DNA of 62,250 bases. Source: an uncultured Prevotella sp. (GTDB lineage Bacteria > Bacteroidota > Bacteroidia > Bacteroidales > Bacteroidaceae). A model generated the notes under the pieces. The model searched no databases. It saw only the letters and a list, made by a program, of their open reading frames with translations, and was not told where the DNA came from. Made by a program: the position numbers and the translations under genes. Shown here piece after piece: positions 51,616 to 61,223 of this stretch (its first letter is position 1; each line of letters starts with the position of its first letter). The stretch spans positions 1 to 62,250 of the forward strand of contig ONYZ01000017.1 of NCBI GenBank assembly GCA_900322175.1, given 5' to 3'.

Positions 51616-51673
51616 AAGCCGTCACTTTAGCATCTGTCAATCTGTAAATCAGACGTTTAAGTAGTGACGGCTT
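51616..51673. terminator. Bidirectional terminator-like hairpin in a divergent intergenic region
   Basis: Perfect 11-bp arms AAGCCGTCACT/AGTGACGGCTT with an inner TCTG-taaa-TCAGA hairpin. T-runs follow on both strands (TATTTTTT on the plus strand, CATTTTT on the minus strand). Confidence 0.65.
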
Positions 51674-51823
51674 AAGCTATTTTTTAAATAAAAATAATTT
51701 TGATGAAACATAGTCGTAAAAAAAGAACATATTTTCTAGTAACATTACGGCAAAAAGTTGTGGAGGTTTTAGCCTTGCTCAGGGGGAACTTCTCCGCCTC
51801 GGCAAAAAAAAGGAAAAAGTTTC

Positions 51824-51854
51824 TTTGTTATGTGCTCAACTTTTCGTACCTTTG
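51824..51854 (+). promoter_or_regulatory. Promoter of the esterase/GH43 operon
   Basis: TTTG (51824-51827), 19 bases, TACCTTTG (51847-51854), about 20 bases before the ATG at 51875. Confidence 0.7.
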
Positions 51855-51874
51855 CAGCCAACGAACTACAGGAA

Positions 51875-53065
51875 ATGAAAAGGAAAGCAATAGTAATCGC
51901 CATCATCATGCTGCTGTGTAGTAGTTTTGCTACTGCGCAGGAGCGGGAGCGCTCGAACTCAACTCGCTCGCTACAAAAAGGGCGTGCAAAATATGAGTTC
52001 CAGCGCAATCTGCCTGTCTATGCCGACTCGCTGATTGCCCATTTTGATTATCCCCTAGCGTGGGAGAATAGCGGCATCAAGAAGTTTGCCAAGTGGAAGA
52101 AAGTGGCGCGACAGAAGGTATTCGACTGTATGCTGATGCCTCCACCGCCACCTGCCGATGGATATCAGACGAAGGTGCTCTACGAGGAACAGCGCGACGG
52201 ATATAAGGCTCGAAAGATTGAAATCCGTCTGTCGCAATACTACACTGTGCCGGCTTATGTACTCATTCCCGAGGGCAAGGGCCAGTTTCCTGCCATCAAC
52301 CTGCTGCACGACCATGGTGCCCATTTATATATAGGTAAGGAGAAGATGATTAGACCGTTGGCATGCGAGGATGCCGAGGTTATGAAGGATGCCGAGGAGT
52401 GGTTGGCTGGCTACGAAGGACAGTTCTTTGGCGACTATCTAGCCCAAAATGGTTATGTAGTTTTCTCAGCCGATGCCCCTATGTGGGGCGAGCGAGGCCA
52501 AAAGGAGGGGCCACGACGTGATCGATACGATATGATAGCCGGCAATATGATGATGTACGGCATCGACCTATCGGCTTGGATGACCTACGATGACATCGCC
52601 GGCACAGAGTTCCTAGCCCAGATGCCAGAAGTGGATGCCTCTAGGATTGGTTGCACAGGATGGTCGATGGGAGCCTACCGTGCCTGGATGCTTGCGGCAC
52701 TCAGCGATAGAATAACAGCCTCAGCATCTGTCTGTTGGATGGTAACCACCGACGAACAGATGTCGTTTAAGTACAGTCGCACAGAGAATGGCGGATTCGC
52801 CAACTGTTTACCTGGTTTGCGCCGGTGGATGGACTATCCCCACATCGCTTGCATAGCCTGTCCCAAGCCCATGCTTTTCATCAACGGAAAGCAGGACAAG
52901 CTATTCCCAGTGCCAGGTGTACAAAAAGCCTTTGCCATCATGCACAATGTATGGCAGAGTCAAAACGCTGATGCCAACCTAGAAACAGAACTCTGGGACA
53001 TCCCCCACAGCTGCGGCATAAAAGCTCAAAAGCGTGTACTCGATTTCTTTAAGAAACACTTATAA
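51875..53065 (+). CDS. Secreted alpha/beta hydrolase, acetyl-xylan-esterase/dienelactone-hydrolase-like
   Basis: A 396-residue enzyme with a signal peptide (IAIIMLLCSSFATAQ). The nucleophile elbow is GWSMGAY (Ser274). The acid is in NGKQDKLFP and the histidine in DIPHSCG, in the usual order. HDHGAHLYIGKEKM and DAPMWGERGQKEGPRR around the active site resemble esterases that act beside glycoside hydrolases on acylated polysaccharides. It lies 18 bases before a GH43 gene and shares its promoter, so removal of ester groups from an arabinose- or xylose-containing polymer is a reasonable role. The longer frame from 51830 is rejected because it would cover the -7 box. Confidence 0.8.
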   Translation: MKRKAIVIAIIMLLCSSFATAQERERSNSTRSLQKGRAKYEFQRNLPVYADSLIAHFDYPLAWENSGIKKFAKWKKVARQKVFDCMLMPPPPPADGYQTKVLYEEQRDGYKARKIEIRLSQYYTVPAYVLIPEGKGQFPAINLLHDHGAHLYIGKEKMIRPLACEDAEVMKDAEEWLAGYEGQFFGDYLAQNGYVVFSADAPMWGERGQKEGPRRDRYDMIAGNMMMYGIDLSAWMTYDDIAGTEFLAQMPEVDASRIGCTGWSMGAYRAWMLAALSDRITASASVCWMVTTDEQMSFKYSRTENGGFANCLPGLRRWMDYPHIACIACPKPMLFINGKQDKLFPVPGVQKAFAIMHNVWQSQNADANLETELWDIPHSCGIKAQKRVLDFFKKHL

Positions 53066-53083
53066 AAAGGAAACTACTAAGAT

Positions 53084-54754
53084 ATGAAAAAATGTTTTTT
53101 AATGGCAATTGCCTGCCTACCTCTTTTAGCTTCGGCTCAGTACAAATCAAAAGTATGGAGCCCTGATCGCTCGGCCGAAGGACGCTTGCAAGGCAAGAAT
53201 GGTGATGGTACTTATATCAACCCTGTGATTAATGCCGACTATAGCGACCCCGACGTATGCGTGGGTGCCAGCGGCGAGGATTATTACATGACGGCATCGT
53301 CGTTCCAGTGTGTGCCAGGGTTGCCCATCCTTCATTCCAAGGATCTAGTTAACTGGGAGATTATCAATTATGCCTTGACTAATCTCTACGAGGGCGATGA
53401 GGAGCTGTTGAAGCACTTCAGCACACCAAGGCATGGTGCAGGTGTCTGGGCCCCAAGTATCCGATTTCACGATGGGTGGTACTACATCTATTGGGGCGAC
53501 CCCGACATTGGTGTATATATGGTTAAGACTCAGGATCCAGCAGGCAAATGGACTGCTCCACTCTGCGTCATAAAGGGCCAGGGATATATTGATACCACCC
53601 CACTCTGGGATGACGACGGGCGATGCTATCTGGTGAACGGATGGGCCAACAGTCGATCAAAGTTTGCATCTGTACTCACTGTCCGCGAAATGTCGGCAGA
53701 TGGTACACGTGCCATCGGCCAACCCGTCATCGTGTTCGATGGCAATGGTACTGAGAATCGTACCTGCGAGGGACCTAAGTTCTATAAGCGCGATGGTTGG
53801 TATTGGATAATGTGTCCTGCCGGTGGTGTGCCCACTGGCTTCCAATTGGCTATGCGTTCGAAGTCACCTTATGGTCCATACGAGCACAAAATCGTATTGG
53901 CCCAGGGCAAGACAAATATCAACGGTCCTCACCAAGGAGGGTGGATTCATACCAAATATGGCGAAGACTGGTTCCTGCATTTCCAGGATAAGGAGGCATA
54001 CGGACGCGTGGTTCACCTGAATCCTGTGGATTGGTCGACCGGCTGGCCCATCATGGGCAAGAAAGGCGAGCCTGTCACGAAATATAAGAAACCGATAAGT
54101 AATTCGAGCGTGATTGTCAATCCTGTGGAGAGCGATGAGTTCAATAGTAACACGCTTGGTCTGCAGTGGCAATGGCATGCCAATTACGACGAGAAGTTCG
54201 GCATGCCAACGGCATTTGGTACCTACCGTATTTATAATTACAAGCTATCAGATAAGTTCGTAAACTTCTGGGAGGTGCCAAACCTGCTGCTACAGAAGAC
54301 ACCTGCCGATAAGTTTAGTGCTACTACCAAACTACGCTTCACCTCGAAAGCCGAGGATCAGATGGGAGGATTGATTATGATGGGACTCGACTATTCGGCC
54401 TTGGTTGTAAAGCGCGTAGGCAAGGAGTTCCAGCTACTACAACTTACCTGCAAAGGAGCAGAAAAAGGCAACAGCCAGACAGAACAGCTAATTGCCACTC
54501 TGAAACCTACTGCCGAGGATAAGATAGACTACAAACCAGGCATCCATATCGACATCTACCTGCGTCTCAGTGTAGACAGCTCAAAGTTAAGGTTTGCCTA
54601 CAGCCTAGACGGCAAGAAGTTCAAGCCATGCGGCACAGAGTTCCAGATGCGCGAAGGTAAATGGATCGGCGCAAAATTCGGCTACGTTTCTGTCGATCCC
54701 AACCCAAAATCCGACCGTGGCTGGCTTGATGCCGACTGGATAAGAATCGACTAA
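53084..54754 (+). CDS. Secreted GH43 beta-xylosidase/arabinofuranosidase-like enzyme
   Basis: A 556-residue enzyme with a signal peptide (ACLPLLASAQ). The propeller carries catalytic base Asp in ADYSDPDVCVG, the modulating Asp in IDTTPLWDDDGR and acid Glu in TCEGPKFYKRDGWYW. A concanavalin-like C-terminal domain (residues about 345-556; FNSNTLGLQWQWHAN, MGGLIMMGLDYSALVVK) is the accessory domain found in exo-acting GH43 groups. It probably releases arabinose or xylose from oligosaccharides outside the cytoplasm. It is partner to the esterase upstream and to the sugar porter downstream. Confidence 0.85.
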   Translation: MKKCFLMAIACLPLLASAQYKSKVWSPDRSAEGRLQGKNGDGTYINPVINADYSDPDVCVGASGEDYYMTASSFQCVPGLPILHSKDLVNWEIINYALTNLYEGDEELLKHFSTPRHGAGVWAPSIRFHDGWYYIYWGDPDIGVYMVKTQDPAGKWTAPLCVIKGQGYIDTTPLWDDDGRCYLVNGWANSRSKFASVLTVREMSADGTRAIGQPVIVFDGNGTENRTCEGPKFYKRDGWYWIMCPAGGVPTGFQLAMRSKSPYGPYEHKIVLAQGKTNINGPHQGGWIHTKYGEDWFLHFQDKEAYGRVVHLNPVDWSTGWPIMGKKGEPVTKYKKPISNSSVIVNPVESDEFNSNTLGLQWQWHANYDEKFGMPTAFGTYRIYNYKLSDKFVNFWEVPNLLLQKTPADKFSATTKLRFTSKAEDQMGGLIMMGLDYSALVVKRVGKEFQLLQLTCKGAEKGNSQTEQLIATLKPTAEDKIDYKPGIHIDIYLRLSVDSSKLRFAYSLDGKKFKPCGTEFQMREGKWIGAKFGYVSVDPNPKSDRGWLDADWIRID

Positions 54755-54812
54755 CATAAGATAATCCATGCAATTGCATTATTTTATACATACATAATTG
54801 AAATAATTGTTG

Positions 54813-54820
54813 TACCTTTG
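54813..54820 (+). promoter_or_regulatory. -7 box of the sugar porter gene
   Basis: TACCTTTG 28 bases before ATG 54848. A frame that opens at 54818 overlaps this box, so 54848 is the start. No good -33 TTTG is seen at the expected distance. Confidence 0.6.
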
Positions 54821-54847
54821 CACCCGCAAACAATAAATATCAGAAAT

Positions 54848-56146
54848 ATGCAAGGTTACAACAAAGGATTTCTCTATTTCATCTGTGCAGTATCGGCTAT
54901 GGGTGGGCTGCTGTTCGGATACGACTGGGTAGTGATTGGTGGTGCAAAACCATTCTATGAACTATTCTTTGCAATCAGTGATTCACCTTTGATGCAGGGA
55001 GTAGCTATGACTACAGCCCTGATTGGTTGCTTGGCAGGCGCTATGGTAGCAGGTGCAGCCGCTGATAAATACGGGCGCAAGCCACTGCTGATAACATCGG
55101 CGGTACTGTTTACTGTTTCGGCTATCGCCACAGGATTATTCAACGACTTCACCTTATTTAATATAGCACGATTTGTGGGTGGTGTCGGCATTGGCGTAGC
55201 CTCAGCTCTAGCACCTATGTATATTGCAGAGGTGAGTCCTGCTGAGATTAGAGGCAGGATGGTAAGTCTGAACCAGATGACCATCGTGCTTGGAATACTG
55301 GGTGCACAGATTGTAAATATGCTACTGGCCAGGGACACAACGATAGTCGAAAGTCAGGCGTGGAATGTGGAATGGGGCTGGCGCTGGATGTTCTGGGCAG
55401 AGACTGTGCCTGCTGCATTGTTCCTCGTGATGAGCTTCTTCATACCAGAGAGTCCTGTGTATCTGAAAATGAAGGCAGAGCCACACGCTGGTGGCAAGAG
55501 GACTGAGGCCGGATTAAACGAACTATTCCAACACAAATATGGCAAGGTTTTGCTGCTTGGCTTGGTAGTAGCTGTGTTCCAACAGTGGTGCGGCACCAAC
55601 GTCATCTTCAACTATGCTCAGGAGATATTTGTAGGAGCAGGGTTTAATGTGGATGGTATGTTTATCAATATCGTTATCACAGGTATCGCCAATGTAGTAT
55701 TTACATTTGTAGCACTCTATACCATCGAGAAGTGGGGGCGCAGAACGCTTATTCTGATAGGTGCAGGCGGATTAGGTCTGATTTATCTTACGCTAGGCAC
55801 TTGCTATTTCATGGGTATGACGGGCATACTGATGGTGGCTCTTGTAGTAGCAGCTATCTCTGTCTATGCGATGACACTAGGACCCGTCACCTGGACTCTG
55901 TTGGCAGAGATTTTCCCAAACCGTATTCGTGGCATAGCAATGGCGACATGTACATTTGCCCTTTGGGTGGGTTGTTGCACACTTACATTCTCATTCCCTT
56001 CGATGAATGCAGCCCTTGGCAGCAGTGGCACTTTCTGGATATATAGCGGCATCTGCGTCTGTGCCTTTATCTTCCTGTTCAGAAACTGTCCAGAGACTAA
56101 AGGCAAGAGCCTGGAAGAATTAGAGAAAGAACTGGTTAAACATTAA
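54848..56146 (+). CDS. Sugar porter family MFS transporter (arabinose/xylose:H+ symporter-like)
   Basis: A 432-residue, 12-helix transporter. Sugar-porter signatures are complete: GGLLFGYDWVVIGG in TM1, DKYGRKPLL, RFVGGVGIGVAS, PMYIAEVSPAEIRGRMVSLNQ type loop, PESPVYL, EKWGRRTLI and the C-terminal PETKGKSLEELE. It imports a monosaccharide with protons through the inner membrane. Its position between a GH43 enzyme and a sugar-related cytosolic protein points to arabinose or xylose. It has a separate promoter, so it can be expressed without the esterase/GH43 pair. Confidence 0.85.
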   Translation: MQGYNKGFLYFICAVSAMGGLLFGYDWVVIGGAKPFYELFFAISDSPLMQGVAMTTALIGCLAGAMVAGAAADKYGRKPLLITSAVLFTVSAIATGLFNDFTLFNIARFVGGVGIGVASALAPMYIAEVSPAEIRGRMVSLNQMTIVLGILGAQIVNMLLARDTTIVESQAWNVEWGWRWMFWAETVPAALFLVMSFFIPESPVYLKMKAEPHAGGKRTEAGLNELFQHKYGKVLLLGLVVAVFQQWCGTNVIFNYAQEIFVGAGFNVDGMFINIVITGIANVVFTFVALYTIEKWGRRTLILIGAGGLGLIYLTLGTCYFMGMTGILMVALVVAAISVYAMTLGPVTWTLLAEIFPNRIRGIAMATCTFALWVGCCTLTFSFPSMNAALGSSGTFWIYSGICVCAFIFLFRNCPETKGKSLEELEKELVKH

Positions 56147-56212
56147 ATATTAAACATTAAACATTAAAGATTAAACATTAAACATTAAAGATTAAAGATT
56201 AAGGATTAAACA
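56147..56212 (+). repeat. AT-rich heptamer repeat between porter and DUF5107 gene
   Basis: About nine units of ATTAAAC or ATTAAAG in a row, period 7. It fills the gap before the DUF5107 gene in the same position as the heptamers before other starts in this window. Confidence 0.8.
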
Positions 56213-56228
56213 TTTAATTATAGATATT

Positions 56229-59200
56229 ATGTCAGTAAAAGCTTGGAGAGAAATAGTGACTATCCCAACCTATGAGGTGGGAAAGCCTGAGAAGAACCCA
56301 ATATTCTTGGAGAAACGTGTGTATCAGGGGTCAAGTGGCGTGGTATATCCCTACCCTGTCATCGAGACTATGAGCGACGAGAAGGTAGACAAGGAGTACA
56401 AAGCCGTATATATCGAGAATGAATATATCAAGGTGATGATACTGCCAGAGCTTGGTGGCCGTGTACAGATGGCATACGATAAGATTAAGCAGCGCCACTT
56501 TGTATATTACAATCACGTAATAAAGCCTGCACTGGTAGGTTTGACTGGTCCTTGGATTAGCGGAGGCATAGAGTTTAACTGGCCGCAGCATCATCGCCCA
56601 TCAACGTATATGCCTGTTGATTGCACTATCGTCGATAACGAGGACGGCTCTATCACCGTATGGGTAAACGAGATGGAACGTATGTTCCACCAGAAGGGCA
56701 TGGCTGGCTTTACGTTGCGCCCAGATTGTGCATATCTCGAAATTCAGGGTCGTGTGAGCAATCGCACCAACCTGCCACAGACCTTCCTTTGGTGGGCCAA
56801 TCCTGCTGTTGAGGTGAACGATGCTTATCAGAGCGTGTTCCCACCCGATATCAATGCCGTGTTCGATCATGGTAAGCGTGCTGTATCGAGTTTCCCAATA
56901 GCCACAGGTACCTATTATAAGATGGACTATTCGGCAGGTGTGGATATCTCGAACTATAAGAATATCTATGTGCCCACCAGCTATATGGGCGTTAACTCTA
57001 GTTACGACTTCGAGGGTGGTTACGAAAACGACACCCAGGCAGGTATGCTGCATGTGGCCAGTCACCACTACTCACCAGGCAAGAAGCAGTGGACTTGGGG
57101 TAACGGCGACTTTGGTCGCGCTTGGGATCGCAACCTGACCGATGAGGCTACACCAGAGGAGATGGCTCAGTGGCATATCGACCGCAAGGGCTTCCGCCCA
57201 TACATAGAGCTGATGGCTGGCGTATATACTGAGAACCAGCCCGACTTTACCTGGCTGATGCCTTATGAGGAGAAACAATTTGTGCAGTACTTCATGCCTT
57301 ATCGCGAGGTAGGTATAGTCAAGCAGGCTTCGAAGGATTTCGTCATGAACATCGAGAAGACCGATGACACTCATACCACATTTAAGATTCTTGCCACTTC
57401 GAAGAAGACGGTAAGAATCACGCTCGAAGATTATTACCTTAGAGAGTATTACAATAAGGTGGTAACTCTCTCGCCCGAGGAGGTGTTTGTTGAGACGGTT
57501 GATACCCAGGATGCCCAGTTAAGTGACATGCGTTTTGCCATCGATCGCGCTGAAGATGCCCGCACATTCCCACTGTTAGAGTGGCAAGCAGAGTCTGACG
57601 AAATACGTCCTATCCCCGATGCTGCCGAGGCTGCTCTATCGCCACAGGATACCAAGACCATCGATCAACTTTACTTAACAGGACTGCACCTTGAGCAATA
57701 TCGCCACGCCACATGGAGTGCACTTGACTATTATGAGGAAGCCCTACGTCGCGATCCTATGGATTACCGCTGCAACATGCAGATGGGCCTGTGGTATCTG
57801 CGTCGTGCCAATTTCGATAAGGCTAAAGGATATCTTGAAACGGCAGTAAAGGTACAGAAGAAACGCAACCCAAATCCCTACGATGGCGAGGCACTATTCT
57901 ATTTGGGCGTGGTGCATAAGATGAAAGGCATAAATGGCATTGCCTACAATTACTTCTGGAAATCCACATGGAACAAGGCTTGGGCCGATGCCGGATATTT
58001 CGAGGCAGCTTGCATCAGTATGGAAGGTGAGTGTTGGGAGGAGGCGCTCGACGAACTGAACCGTGCCCTTATCAGCAACAGCCATAACCACAAGGCACGT
58101 GCCATGAAGGCTGTGGTGCTGCGTAAACTGGGTCGTAACGACGAGGCGCTGGCATGGATAAAAGAGTCGTATAAGATCGATCCATTCAACTATGTCTGCA
58201 TGTTTGAAGAGCACCTGCTCACAGGTGACAATGCTCCGCTAGACCGAATGGTAGAGCTGATGCACGGCAATATATACAACTATCATGAGACAGCACTCGA
58301 CTATGTTCAGGCAGGATTGGACGAGGAGCCTAATCTGGTGCTCCAAACCGCAGTCGATCATGGGGTTGAAGAATCGCCGCTAACTTATTACTATCTGGCA
58401 TTTGTCAATGGTATATCCAAGTTCTCAGAGTATTTAACCAAGGCGAAGGAGGTAGCTCCTGACTATTGTTTCCCCAATCGCTTGGAAGATGCTTTTATAT
58501 TGAATTCTTTCTGTATGCTACCATTCGTTAAAGATGGTAAGGCTCCTTACTACTTGGGATGCCTGTACTACGACAAGCGTCAGTACAATCTTGCTATCAA
58601 GAACTGGGAACTCTCAGCAGAGATAGACCCTGACTTCCCAACAGTATGGCGCAACTTGGCCTTGGCACGATTCAATAAGCAGGACCGTCAGGACGAAGCT
58701 TTGGAATATATGGAAAAAGCCTTCCATCTAGATGAGACTGATGCCCGCATACTGATGGAGCTCGACCAACTCTACAAGCGCTTGCACAAGCCACATGCAG
58801 AGCGCCTCGCATTCCTGCAGAAATATCCTGAACTCATACAGCAGCGCGATGATTTGGTGCTTGAGGAGATTACACTACTTAACCAGACTGGAAGTTATGA
58901 AGAGGCTATGCGTAAACTAGATGCCCACACCTTCCACCCATGGGAAGGCGGCGAAGGCAAAGTGTCGTCGCAGTATCAGATTTGTCGTGTAGAACTGGCT
59001 AAGAAAGCTATCGCTGACAAGGACTATGAGAAAGCAATCAAGCTACTCAACGAGTGTTTGGAGTATCCACATCACCTGGGCGAAGGCAAACTGTATGGTG
59101 CTCAGGAGAACGACTTCTATTATCTGCTAGGTGTAGCCTACGATGCAATGGAACAGAACGAAAAGGCAATACAGTGTTGGGAAGAAGCGACCAAAGGTCC

Positions 59201-59567
59201 ACAGGAGCCAGCTGCCGCCATGTACTATAACGATGCCAAGCCAGACAAGATATTCTATCAGGGACTTGCTCTATACAAGTTAGGTCGCGAAGGTGAGGCT
59301 CATGGACGATTCTATAAGCTTATCAACTACGGCAAGCAGCACATCTTCGAGAAACAGACCATGGACTATTTCGCAGTTTCACTGCCCGATCTGCTCATCT
59401 GGGAGGATTCACTCGACACGAAGAACGAGATTCACTGCAAATACATGCTCGCTCTCGGCTACTATGGCATGGGCGACAAAGAGAAAGCCCTCAAGTATCT
59501 GGAAGAGGTAGAAGAACTGGACAACAACCATCAAGGTATTATGCAGTTTAGGACACTGATTGGCTAA
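56229..59567 (+). CDS. DUF5107 domain and TPR-repeat protein
   Basis: A 1112-residue cytosolic protein without signal peptide. Residues about 1-400 form a DUF5107 beta-sandwich domain of the aldose-epimerase-like type (MILPELGGRVQMAYDKI, GIEFNWPQHHRPSTYMPVD, FLWWANPAVEVND), followed by several long TPR arrays (such as ALDYYEEALRRDPMDY, KAKGYLETAVKVQKK and EKAIKLLNECLEYP) to the C-terminus. Such proteins occur with arabinose/xylose gene sets in Bacteroidota. A sugar-processing or sensing role is inferred from context only. A 90-bp copy of its 3' end recurs at 61361-61450. A terminator follows its stop. Confidence 0.8.
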   Translation: MSVKAWREIVTIPTYEVGKPEKNPIFLEKRVYQGSSGVVYPYPVIETMSDEKVDKEYKAVYIENEYIKVMILPELGGRVQMAYDKIKQRHFVYYNHVIKPALVGLTGPWISGGIEFNWPQHHRPSTYMPVDCTIVDNEDGSITVWVNEMERMFHQKGMAGFTLRPDCAYLEIQGRVSNRTNLPQTFLWWANPAVEVNDAYQSVFPPDINAVFDHGKRAVSSFPIATGTYYKMDYSAGVDISNYKNIYVPTSYMGVNSSYDFEGGYENDTQAGMLHVASHHYSPGKKQWTWGNGDFGRAWDRNLTDEATPEEMAQWHIDRKGFRPYIELMAGVYTENQPDFTWLMPYEEKQFVQYFMPYREVGIVKQASKDFVMNIEKTDDTHTTFKILATSKKTVRITLEDYYLREYYNKVVTLSPEEVFVETVDTQDAQLSDMRFAIDRAEDARTFPLLEWQAESDEIRPIPDAAEAALSPQDTKTIDQLYLTGLHLEQYRHATWSALDYYEEALRRDPMDYRCNMQMGLWYLRRANFDKAKGYLETAVKVQKKRNPNPYDGEALFYLGVVHKMKGINGIAYNYFWKSTWNKAWADAGYFEAACISMEGECWEEALDELNRALISNSHNHKARAMKAVVLRKLGRNDEALAWIKESYKIDPFNYVCMFEEHLLTGDNAPLDRMVELMHGNIYNYHETALDYVQAGLDEEPNLVLQTAVDHGVEESPLTYYYLAFVNGISKFSEYLTKAKEVAPDYCFPNRLEDAFILNSFCMLPFVKDGKAPYYLGCLYYDKRQYNLAIKNWELSAEIDPDFPTVWRNLALARFNKQDRQDEALEYMEKAFHLDETDARILMELDQLYKRLHKPHAERLAFLQKYPELIQQRDDLVLEEITLLNQTGSYEEAMRKLDAHTFHPWEGGEGKVSSQYQICRVELAKKAIADKDYEKAIKLLNECLEYPHHLGEGKLYGAQENDFYYLLGVAYDAMEQNEKAIQCWEEATKGPQEPAAAMYYNDAKPDKIFYQGLALYKLGREGEAHGRFYKLINYGKQHIFEKQTMDYFAVSLPDLLIWEDSLDTKNEIHCKYMLALGYYGMGDKEKALKYLEEVEELDNNHQGIMQFRTLIG
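59466..59555 (+). repeat. Direct repeat, left copy (3' end of the DUF5107 gene)
   Basis: 90 bases matching 61361-61450 with four mismatches. The left copy is part of the intact gene. Confidence 0.9.
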
Positions 59568-59576
59568 AAATCGAGA

Positions 59577-59609
59577 AGCGGCCCTCCTTTAGCAGGCGGG
59601 CTGCTTTTT
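59577..59609 (+). terminator. Terminator of the DUF5107 operon
   Basis: Stem AGCGGCCC/GGGCTGCT (one G-U pair) with a 13-base loop, then a run of T. It lies 10 bases after the stop. Confidence 0.75.
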
Positions 59610-59660
59610 CTAATCGGATGTGGAGAATGTATTCCACAGGTGTCATGCCTGCCACCTGTT

Positions 59661-61202
59661 TTATGCTAACTTCCACTCCGTCATACGACGAGTCTCGGAT
59701 GAGAAGTTGACACCTATTTTATATATCGTGCGGCCATCACCCTCGAAAGGTTTCGCATACTGTTTATCCTCAATCTGCTGTAGGGCGACATCAGCACTCT
59801 GGTCTAGCTTGAATTCAAGTATATAGACATAGTTGGGTGTTTTGACCACCATGTCCATACGACCATCGCTCGTAGTCCGTTCTACCTCCACATAAAGGCC
59901 CAATAGTCTGAAGAAGATAAAAAGGAAATTATGGAAGTAGAGTTCAGAATCGCCAATGATACGATAATCGGTGTCGGCCATCATGGCCTCTAAACGTGTC
60001 ATGAAGGCCTCAGGCTTGCCGCTACGTATTTCCTTGACAAACTGCGCGATGTTAAACTTTGCTGTTTCCTTATCTTGGTTGCTGTACATGGGCAGCAGGA
60101 AGCTGACAAAGCCTCGTTCAACCTCTTCATTGGGGAATCCAAGTGTATATTCATCAAACTCTGGGTCATAACCCTTTATGGTTAGATATCCGCTCTGATA
60201 GATAATGGAGAGAGGATTCTCCTTGACAGCATCAACGCTGTCCAGCAACTGCCCGGACACCTCGCCATCCACCAATCGGTTAAGGTCAAAATGACTTTGT
60301 TTCAGCAGATTGACAAGCAACGTTGGGGTGCCCGTCTCAAACCAGTAGTCGCTGAAGCGCAATTTAGATAGTGTTTTGATGACGCTATAGGGGTTGTACA
60401 TTCCCACGCTGTTCTCATTGAAGTGGTAACCGTCGTACCAGCATCTCATCTTGCCATAGCACTTGTCCTTGGTCATACTATTGGCCTCGGCCAGTGCAGC
60501 AACGTCCTCATCAAAGTTGTCGCGGATCTCCTGTTCGGTCATACCGCAAGCAGTGATGTAGCGATTATCCATGGAAATGTCATCAATATTATTCAAGTCG
60601 CTAAAGACGCTGACCTTCGAGAACTTTGTCACTCCAGTAAGGAAACCCACCTTAATGTATCGGTCGGTGCTCTTCATCACACCATAAAAGGCCTTCAACT
60701 CAATGCGGAACTTGTCTTGTAGTGCTTCATCGGTGATGGTGCTGGTAAGTGGTTTGTCGTATTCGTCGACGAGTATGACCACCGTCATACCAGTCTTCTC
60801 GTAGGCTCGCTTGATTACATCAGCAAAACGACCTGCCAACGAAGTCGTACGTTCGTCACGACCATATTGGTCCTCCCAGGAACGTAGGTAACGATCGATA
60901 ATCTCATAAAGGTCTTCCAAGCAGGTATAGCGCGAAGCATTGAGGTCGAGATGCAGTATAGGATGCTTTTCCCACGCTGTCTCCAACTTCTCGATAGCCA
61001 GACCCTGAAACAGTTCACGCTTACCCTCAAGATAGGCCTCAAGGGTTGACAGCAGTAGCGACTTTCCAAACCGACGAGGACGAGACAGGAAATAGTAGCG
61101 CCCTGTGTTTGCTATCTGCCATATAAGTGCTGTCTTATCGACGTAAGCATAACCTTCGCGACGAAGACTCTCGAAATTCTGTATGCCAATAGGGTACTTC
61201 AT
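59661..61202 (-). CDS. AAA-ATPase-like/DUF1703 (PD-(D/E)XK) protein
   Basis: A 513-residue protein from ATG 61202 (MKYPIGIQNFESLRREGYAY). The N-terminal AAA-ATPase_like domain has Walker A RPRRFGKSLLLSTL and Walker B TVVILVDEYDKPL. The C-terminal DUF1703 domain has a nuclease-like core with GRMDMVVKTPNYVYILEFKLD (D...ExK). These proteins are abundant, often multi-copy, in gut Bacteroidota. Their role is unknown, with defence, mobile-element or toxin-like functions proposed. It has its own promoter (61224-61254) and is bracketed by a 90-bp direct repeat. This suggests it was inserted or left behind by a rearrangement. Confidence 0.85.
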   Translation of the reverse strand: MKYPIGIQNFESLRREGYAYVDKTALIWQIANTGRYYFLSRPRRFGKSLLLSTLEAYLEGKRELFQGLAIEKLETAWEKHPILHLDLNASRYTCLEDLYEIIDRYLRSWEDQYGRDERTTSLAGRFADVIKRAYEKTGMTVVILVDEYDKPLTSTITDEALQDKFRIELKAFYGVMKSTDRYIKVGFLTGVTKFSKVSVFSDLNNIDDISMDNRYITACGMTEQEIRDNFDEDVAALAEANSMTKDKCYGKMRCWYDGYHFNENSVGMYNPYSVIKTLSKLRFSDYWFETGTPTLLVNLLKQSHFDLNRLVDGEVSGQLLDSVDAVKENPLSIIYQSGYLTIKGYDPEFDEYTLGFPNEEVERGFVSFLLPMYSNQDKETAKFNIAQFVKEIRSGKPEAFMTRLEAMMADTDYRIIGDSELYFHNFLFIFFRLLGLYVEVERTTSDGRMDMVVKTPNYVYILEFKLDQSADVALQQIEDKQYAKPFEGDGRTIYKIGVNFSSETRRMTEWKLA

Positions 61203-61223
61203 AATCACCTATATATTTGATGG

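Larger units (their letters stand above)
51414..51874. other. Divergent intergenic region between fimbrial and esterase operons
   Basis: It contains the minus-strand -7 box TATCTTTG (51501-51494) of the Mfa2-like gene, a large bidirectional hairpin (51616-51673) and the esterase promoter (51824-51854). A 73-codon frame at 51700-51921 overlaps the promoter and esterase start and is not considered a gene. Confidence 0.55.

Noticed and set aside
51700-51921. 73-codon plus-strand frame before the esterase
   Set aside because: It covers the esterase promoter and start in another frame and is Lys/Arg/Ser-rich without a domain.
59661-61202. Insertion-sequence transposase
   Set aside because: The protein has Walker A/B motifs and a DUF1703 nuclease-like end, with no DDE or HUH motif and no terminal inverted repeats at its flanks.
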